Below the pieces are notes generated by a model. The model saw nothing but the letters and a program-made list of their open reading frames with translations. It made no database searches and had not been told where the DNA came from. A stretch of 64,000 nucleotides of DNA from contig NZ_QUEE01000017.1 of the NCBI RefSeq assembly GCF_003477885.1, positions 51,219 to 115,218 on the forward strand. Direction: 5' to 3'. The stretch is from Lachnotalea sp. AF33-28. Its GTDB lineage: Bacteria; Bacillota; Clostridia; Lachnospirales; Lachnospiraceae. The number at the start of each line of letters is the position of its first letter. The stretch's first letter is position 1. Positions 60,343 through 64,000 of this stretch are shown piece by piece. The position numbers were made by a program, and so were the translations under genes.

Positions 60343-61119
60343 ATGGATACTTACAGCGGTTTTGCTTCGGTTTACGATGAATTTATGGACAGCGTTCCCT
60401 ATGAGGAATGGTGTGAGTATATTGTGAAGCTATTGAATCAATATGGCTGCTGCGGCGGGCTTTTGCTCGAGCTTGGCTGCGGCACGGGAACGGTGACCGA
60501 ACTGCTGGCGCGAAAAGGGTATGATATGATCGGGGTGGACGGCTCCGGCGATATGCTGGCGGAGGCGATACAAAAGCGGGAAAAATCCGGGCTGGATATC
60601 CTCTACCTGCAGCAGGACATGCGGGAATTTGAGCTGTACGGCACGGTGGCGGGCGCGGTCTGTGTGTTCGATTCGATCAATTATATGCTGAAAGAGGAAG
60701 AGCTGGTATCGGTATTCCGGCTTGTGAATAATTATCTGGACCCGGGCGGCATTTTTCTGTTTGATTTTACCACAGCTCATGCGTACAGGGAAGCCGCGAG
60801 TCAGGCGGTGGCTGTGGATAACCGGGAGGATCGATATTTCCTGTGGGAGGATGTGTTCGATGAGGAGACGCAGATCAACGAACACGAAATCACCGTATTT
60901 CTGGAAGGGGAAGACGGGAGATACGGCAGACTGGAGGAGACCCATTATCAGAGAGCCTATACGCTGGAACAGATGAAGGCGGCGCTTTTAAAGGCGGGCA
61001 TGGAGTTTGTGGCTGCCTACGAGGCATTTACCGAAGAGGTGCCGGGCCCCTTTACGGACCGCATCTATGTGGCGGCAAGAGAGCGCGGCAAATCCGGACA
61101 GGGACGAATGGAGGAATGA
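60343..61119 (+). CDS. SAM-dependent class I methyltransferase
   Basis: This 258-residue protein is started at ATG 60343 after AGGTGGTG. Motif I is LLLELGCGTGTVTELLARKG, followed by GVDGSGDMLAEA and LQQDMREFELYGTV; the C-terminal half is beta-rich (ENEHEITVFLEGEDG-like region, then EETHYQRAYTLEQM). The acceptor is unknown. It is followed 4 nt later by hslO, so the two are likely co-transcribed and end at the terminator at 62092-62125. Confidence 0.88.
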   Translation: MDTYSGFASVYDEFMDSVPYEEWCEYIVKLLNQYGCCGGLLLELGCGTGTVTELLARKGYDMIGVDGSGDMLAEAIQKREKSGLDILYLQQDMREFELYGTVAGAVCVFDSINYMLKEEELVSVFRLVNNYLDPGGIFLFDFTTAHAYREAASQAVAVDNREDRYFLWEDVFDEETQINEHEITVFLEGEDGRYGRLEETHYQRAYTLEQMKAALLKAGMEFVAAYEAFTEEVPGPFTDRIYVAARERGKSGQGRMEE

Positions 61120-61123
61120 AACG

Positions 61124-62008
61124 ATGACAGATTATATAGTAAGGGCGGCTGCTGCGGACTATCAGATCCGCGCGTTTGCCGCGACGACTAAGGGGGTGGC
61201 GGAAACTGCCAGAAAGGCCCATAACACCAGTCCGGTGGCCACGGCTGCCCTGGGAAGGCTGCTGACGGCAGGAGCCATGATGGGCAGCATGATGAAGGGC
61301 GCCGATGATGTGCTGACGCTGAAGATCAAGGGCAGCGGCCCCCTTGGCGGCATCACGGTGACGGCGGATTCCTCCGCCGATGTGAAGGGATATGTGAATA
61401 ATCCCATGGTGCTGATCCACGCGAAGCCCAACGGCAAGCTGGACGTCTCCGGCGCGGTTGGAAAGGGCGAGCTGACCGTTATCCGCGATATCGGGATGAA
61501 GGAACCCTATGTGGGGCAGACCGCCCTGGTCAGCGGGGAGATCGCGGAGGATCTCACCTATTATTATGCGGTTTCCGAGCAGACGCCCTCTTCGGTGGCG
61601 CTGGGGGTTTTAATGGATAAAGACACCAATACCGTGCGCCAGGCCGGGGGGTTTATCATACAGCTGATGCCGGATGCGTCGGAGGAGGTGATTTCCGCTC
61701 TGGAAAAGCGGCTGGGTGAGATTACGTCCGTGACGGCGCTGCTGGAGTCGGGCATGACGCCTGAGGATATACTTAAGAGCCTGCTGGGGGATATGGGGCT
61801 TCAGATTCTGGACCGGATGCCCGCCAGGTTTCATTGTAACTGCAGCAAGGAGCGGGTGAGGAAGGCTGTGGTCAGCGTGGGCCGAAAGGAGCTTGAGAAC
61901 ATGATTGCGGAGGGTAAGCCCATCGAAGTGAACTGCCATTTCTGCAATACAAATTACGAATTTGCTGTGGAAGAGCTGCGAGAAATTCTGACAGAGTGCG
62001 ATCATTGA
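61124..62008 (+). CDS. hslO: Redox-regulated chaperone Hsp33
   Basis: This 294-residue protein is started at ATG 61124 after GGAGG. It has the N-terminal domain (MTDYIVRAAAADYQIRAFAA; GSGPLGGITVTADSSADVKG) and the C-terminal zinc switch CNC (HCNCSKERV) plus CHFC (NCHFCNTNYEF). The four Cys bind zinc when reduced and form disulfides on oxidative or heat stress, activating holdase activity. All key residues are present and the length is normal. Confidence 0.97.
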   Translation: MTDYIVRAAAADYQIRAFAATTKGVAETARKAHNTSPVATAALGRLLTAGAMMGSMMKGADDVLTLKIKGSGPLGGITVTADSSADVKGYVNNPMVLIHAKPNGKLDVSGAVGKGELTVIRDIGMKEPYVGQTALVSGEIAEDLTYYYAVSEQTPSSVALGVLMDKDTNTVRQAGGFIIQLMPDASEEVISALEKRLGEITSVTALLESGMTPEDILKSLLGDMGLQILDRMPARFHCNCSKERVRKAVVSVGRKELENMIAEGKPIEVNCHFCNTNYEFAVEELREILTECDH

Positions 62009-62091
62009 GCCGGAATGCCGGAAGGTATCTTTCCGGCATCCCATTCATAAGAGGAGGATGCCTGGGGAAAGCCACAGCATCCATGCAAAAC

Positions 62092-62125
62092 AAAAAGGAG
62101 GCTGTCACACGACAATCTCCTTTTT
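62092..62125. terminator. Bidirectional terminator between hslO and the cold shock gene
   Basis: AAAAAGGAG (62092-62100) pairs with CTCCTTTTT (62117-62125), giving a T run on either strand. A further dyad ATGCCGGAA/TTCCGGCAT lies at 62015-62039 just after hslO. Confidence 0.8.
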
Positions 62126-62214
62126 GCTAATCTCATAATCACATATTACTGCTTAATTCAAAATATAAACAAAATTTATATTTAATGAATAAAGGCACAA
62201 TACTAATTCTTTGA

Positions 62215-62415
62215 TTATAATTTTGTTACGTTAGTAGCCTGAGGGCCCTTAGCGCCGTTAACTACTTCGAACTCTACAGCCTGGCCTTCTTCAAGAGACT
62301 TGAAGCCTTCCATGTTCAGACCTGAGTAGTGAACGAATACATCATTTCCATCTTCGTCGGAAATAAATCCGTAACCTTTTTGGTTGTTAAACCACTTAAC
62401 TGTACCCTTGCTCAT
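62215..62415 (-). CDS. CspA-family cold shock protein
   Basis: This 66-residue OB-fold protein binds single-stranded RNA and DNA. RNP1 (KGYGFI) and RNP2 (VFVHY) are intact in [20 protein letters not shown] and [14 protein letters not shown]. The ATG at 62415 has CGGAGG upstream. The promoter at 62479-62507 predicts a leader of about 55-60 nt, shorter than the regulatory leader of E. coli cspA. Confidence 0.97.
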   Translation of the reverse strand: MSKGTVKWFNNQKGYGFISDEDGNDVFVHYSGLNMEGFKSLEEGQAVEFEVVNGAKGPQATNVTKL

Positions 62416-62478
62416 CGTGATACCTCCGAAAAAATTAAAAAAAATTATTTGTTGTGGCTGCCTTCTGCAACCTAGATC

Positions 62479-62507
62479 AGCATAGCATAATTTGCGAAAA
62501 CTGTCAA
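62479..62507 (-). promoter_or_regulatory. Promoter of the cold shock gene
   Basis: Read on the minus strand: a perfect TTGACA (62507-62502), a 17-nt spacer and TATGCT (62484-62479). Confidence 0.75.
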
Positions 62508-62670
62508 ATGTTTTTGCCCATTTTCATGGTTAAATTCTGAAAAATTTTCCAGCCGAACCGCCCAAATCGCTGAATATTCTTAATCTTTTTTTTACTTTTA
62601 AATGGAAGGCAGTTATGGTATCATTATAGAATGACGAAAAACGTCGCGTACGTATAAGTAGGAGGATGAA

Positions 62671-63633
62671 ATGTTTTCAACAAATATCTTGATGGATGCT
62701 TCAATTGATTATGATCTGACGCGGAAAATTCCGACCAGCAGCATTGTGTTTCTGGGCCTGGGACTGATCCTGATGATCGCTCTGGCTGTGGTGCTGTATA
62801 AGGTGATCAAGCATTTCGGACCCAGCATGATCCGTTCCATGCTGTTTGGCGTGGTGGCTTATCTGCTGCTGGGCGGCATGCTGGTGCAGATTCTCACACA
62901 GCTTCCGCTGATGATTAAACCGGTGGCGGATTTTCTTCTGGCAAACAGGCCTGCAGCCATGATCTACTCGTTTATGATGGTCTGTATCATAGAGGAAGGC
63001 GGCCGCTTTTTTGTGGTGAAATATATGGACAGGCGCCATGCAAAGCTCGGAGATATGCTCTTAATGGGTCTGGGATACGGCATCGGCGCCACCATACTGG
63101 CGAACGGCACGGCCATCGTTTCCAATATCGGCCTGATGGCCAGCATCAACAGCGCGGGCATGACGGAGCTCACGGCGGGCATGACCGGAACCGATCTGGA
63201 AAACGCGGTGCAGGTGTTCCGTGACTTTGTGGAGACTCCGTTCATCGATTATATCTGTATGTCCATTGAACAGTGCGCCCAGATGGTGTTCCATATCTGC
63301 ATGACTTATATCGTTTACCGCATATTTACGGAGAAGCGCCCTGTAATGCTTTTGGCTGCAATGGGCATCCATGCCGTATTTGTTGTGCCCAGCGTGCTCT
63401 ATCAGCTGAATGTAATTAAGATCATCTATATCACCACCCCGATCATGCTGATTCTGACAGGCCTTCTGGTGAAATGGACCTATGGCCAGATCAAGCCTTT
63501 TAAGACGGAAGTGGTGAAGCAGCCCAAGGCGGCGAAGACAGAGAAAAATATAGCGAAGAACGCCACAACGGTACCGGGCAAGAAGAGCATGCCCAAATAC
63601 GATAACAGCGCCAGCGCAAATGACGAGGAATAA
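62671..63633 (+). CDS. YhfC-family intramembrane metalloprotease-like protein
   Basis: This 320-residue polytopic membrane protein is started at ATG 62671 after TAGGAGG. About seven hydrophobic segments are visible. CIIEEGGRFFVVKYMDRR carries the EExxR motif typical of the YhfC/CAAX-protease-like superfamily; further conserved positions are GLGYGIGATIL and MGIHAVFVVPSVLYQL with a membrane His. The C-terminal ~45 residues are Lys/Ala-rich and cytoplasmic (VVKQPKAAKTEKNIAKNA). It ends 12 nt before the malic enzyme gene. Confidence 0.85.
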   Translation: MFSTNILMDASIDYDLTRKIPTSSIVFLGLGLILMIALAVVLYKVIKHFGPSMIRSMLFGVVAYLLLGGMLVQILTQLPLMIKPVADFLLANRPAAMIYSFMMVCIIEEGGRFFVVKYMDRRHAKLGDMLLMGLGYGIGATILANGTAIVSNIGLMASINSAGMTELTAGMTGTDLENAVQVFRDFVETPFIDYICMSIEQCAQMVFHICMTYIVYRIFTEKRPVMLLAAMGIHAVFVVPSVLYQLNVIKIIYITTPIMLILTGLLVKWTYGQIKPFKTEVVKQPKAAKTEKNIAKNATTVPGKKSMPKYDNSASANDEE

Positions 63634-63645
63634 GGGGGAAACAGC

Positions 63646-64000
63646 ATGGATATCAAAGAGGAGTCTCTGAAAAAGCATTATGAATGGAACGGCAAGATCG
63701 AAGTGGTGCCCCGCGTGAGCATCGAATCCATGAAGGATCTGTCGTTAGCATATACGCCGGGAGTGGCGCAGCCCTGTCTGGAAATCGAGAAGGATCCGGA
63801 GCTGTCCTATAAACTGACACGCCGCAGCAACCTGGTGGCCGTGATCACCGACGGTTCCGCCGTGCTTGGCCTCGGTAACATCGGGCCGGAGGCCGGGATG
63901 CCTGTGATGGAGGGCAAATGTGTGCTCTTTAAGGAGTTCGGCGATGTGGATGCGTTTCCGCTCTGCGTGGATTCCCAGGATGTGGACACCATCGTGGATA
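63646..64000 (+). CDS. NAD(P)-dependent malic enzyme, N-terminal part
   Basis: The first 118 codons are present, from ATG 63646 after AAGGGGG; the gene runs off the window. The malic enzyme N-terminal domain is clear: SLAYTPGVAQPCLEIEKDPE, AVITDGSAVLGLGNIGPEAG and VMEGKCVLFKEFGDVDAFPL. The enzyme decarboxylates malate to pyruvate. The cofactor preference lies in the missing part. Confidence 0.93.
   Translation, partial: MDIKEESLKKHYEWNGKIEVVPRVSIESMKDLSLAYTPGVAQPCLEIEKDPELSYKLTRRSNLVAVITDGSAVLGLGNIGPEAGMPVMEGKCVLFKEFGDVDAFPLCVDSQDVDTIVD

Overview
The window looks like a chromosomal segment of a low-to-mid GC Clostridia, most likely a gut Lachnospiraceae (Clostridium cluster XIVa type). The reasons are strong AGGAGG-type ribosome binding sites with some GTG and TTG starts, LplB/YtcP-type sugar transporters, several AraC regulators, a monoderm-style type IV pilus locus without secretin, and an Rpn-family protein typical of that family. 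The window starts inside the Rpn gene and ends inside a malic enzyme gene.

Positions 1-12.9 kb hold mostly housekeeping genes: an AraC regulator, a CmpB-like membrane protein, a truncated and motif-less FolC relative, bifunctional chorismate mutase/prephenate dehydratase (pheA), a DUF815 AAA+ protein, an exopolyphosphatase-like Ppx-HD protein followed directly by polyphosphate kinase, a small XRE regulator, purA and a HAD hydrolase. The gap before the FolC relative carries a tandem array in which an extended -10 promoter box embedded in a palindrome is repeated three times, separated by units made almost entirely of hairpins.

Positions 13.0-32.9 kb form a complete type IV pilus operon: seven prepilin-like genes, prepilin peptidase, PilC, a PilM-PilN fusion, PilO, the extension ATPase PilB and the retraction ATPase PilT. 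Its outstanding member is a 3006-residue protein with a normal class III prepilin leader, about 38 GLUG-like glycine repeats, fibronectin-like modules and a Thr/Glu-rich tail. It is the best candidate in the window for an unusual system: a giant adhesin apparently delivered or displayed by a retractable pilus.

Positions 33.5-56.5 kb form a carbohydrate locus. It has a GH172 (DUF2961) enzyme and AraC regulator, followed by a separately promoted operon of about 20 kb. That operon encodes two permeases, a lipoprotein binding protein, a large beta-helix protein, a GH127-like enzyme, a second membrane-anchored binding protein with an RDD protein, GH2, GH35 and GH65 enzymes, and two uroporphyrinogen-decarboxylase-like proteins. 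None of the hydrolases has a signal peptide, so the glycan is probably imported as oligosaccharides and dismantled inside the cell. Two exact 13-base direct repeats, 20 bases apart and abutting a weak -35 region, are the probable AraC operator.

Positions 56.7-64 kb hold an aminotransferase divergent from a LysR regulator, an unknown membrane protein, a methyltransferase, the redox chaperone Hsp33, a cold shock protein, a YhfC-type membrane protease and the start of malic enzyme.

Scattered through intergenic spaces is a family of long perfect or near-perfect inverted repeats. They share a conserved core and outer motif, while their stems differ between copies but remain self-complementary.
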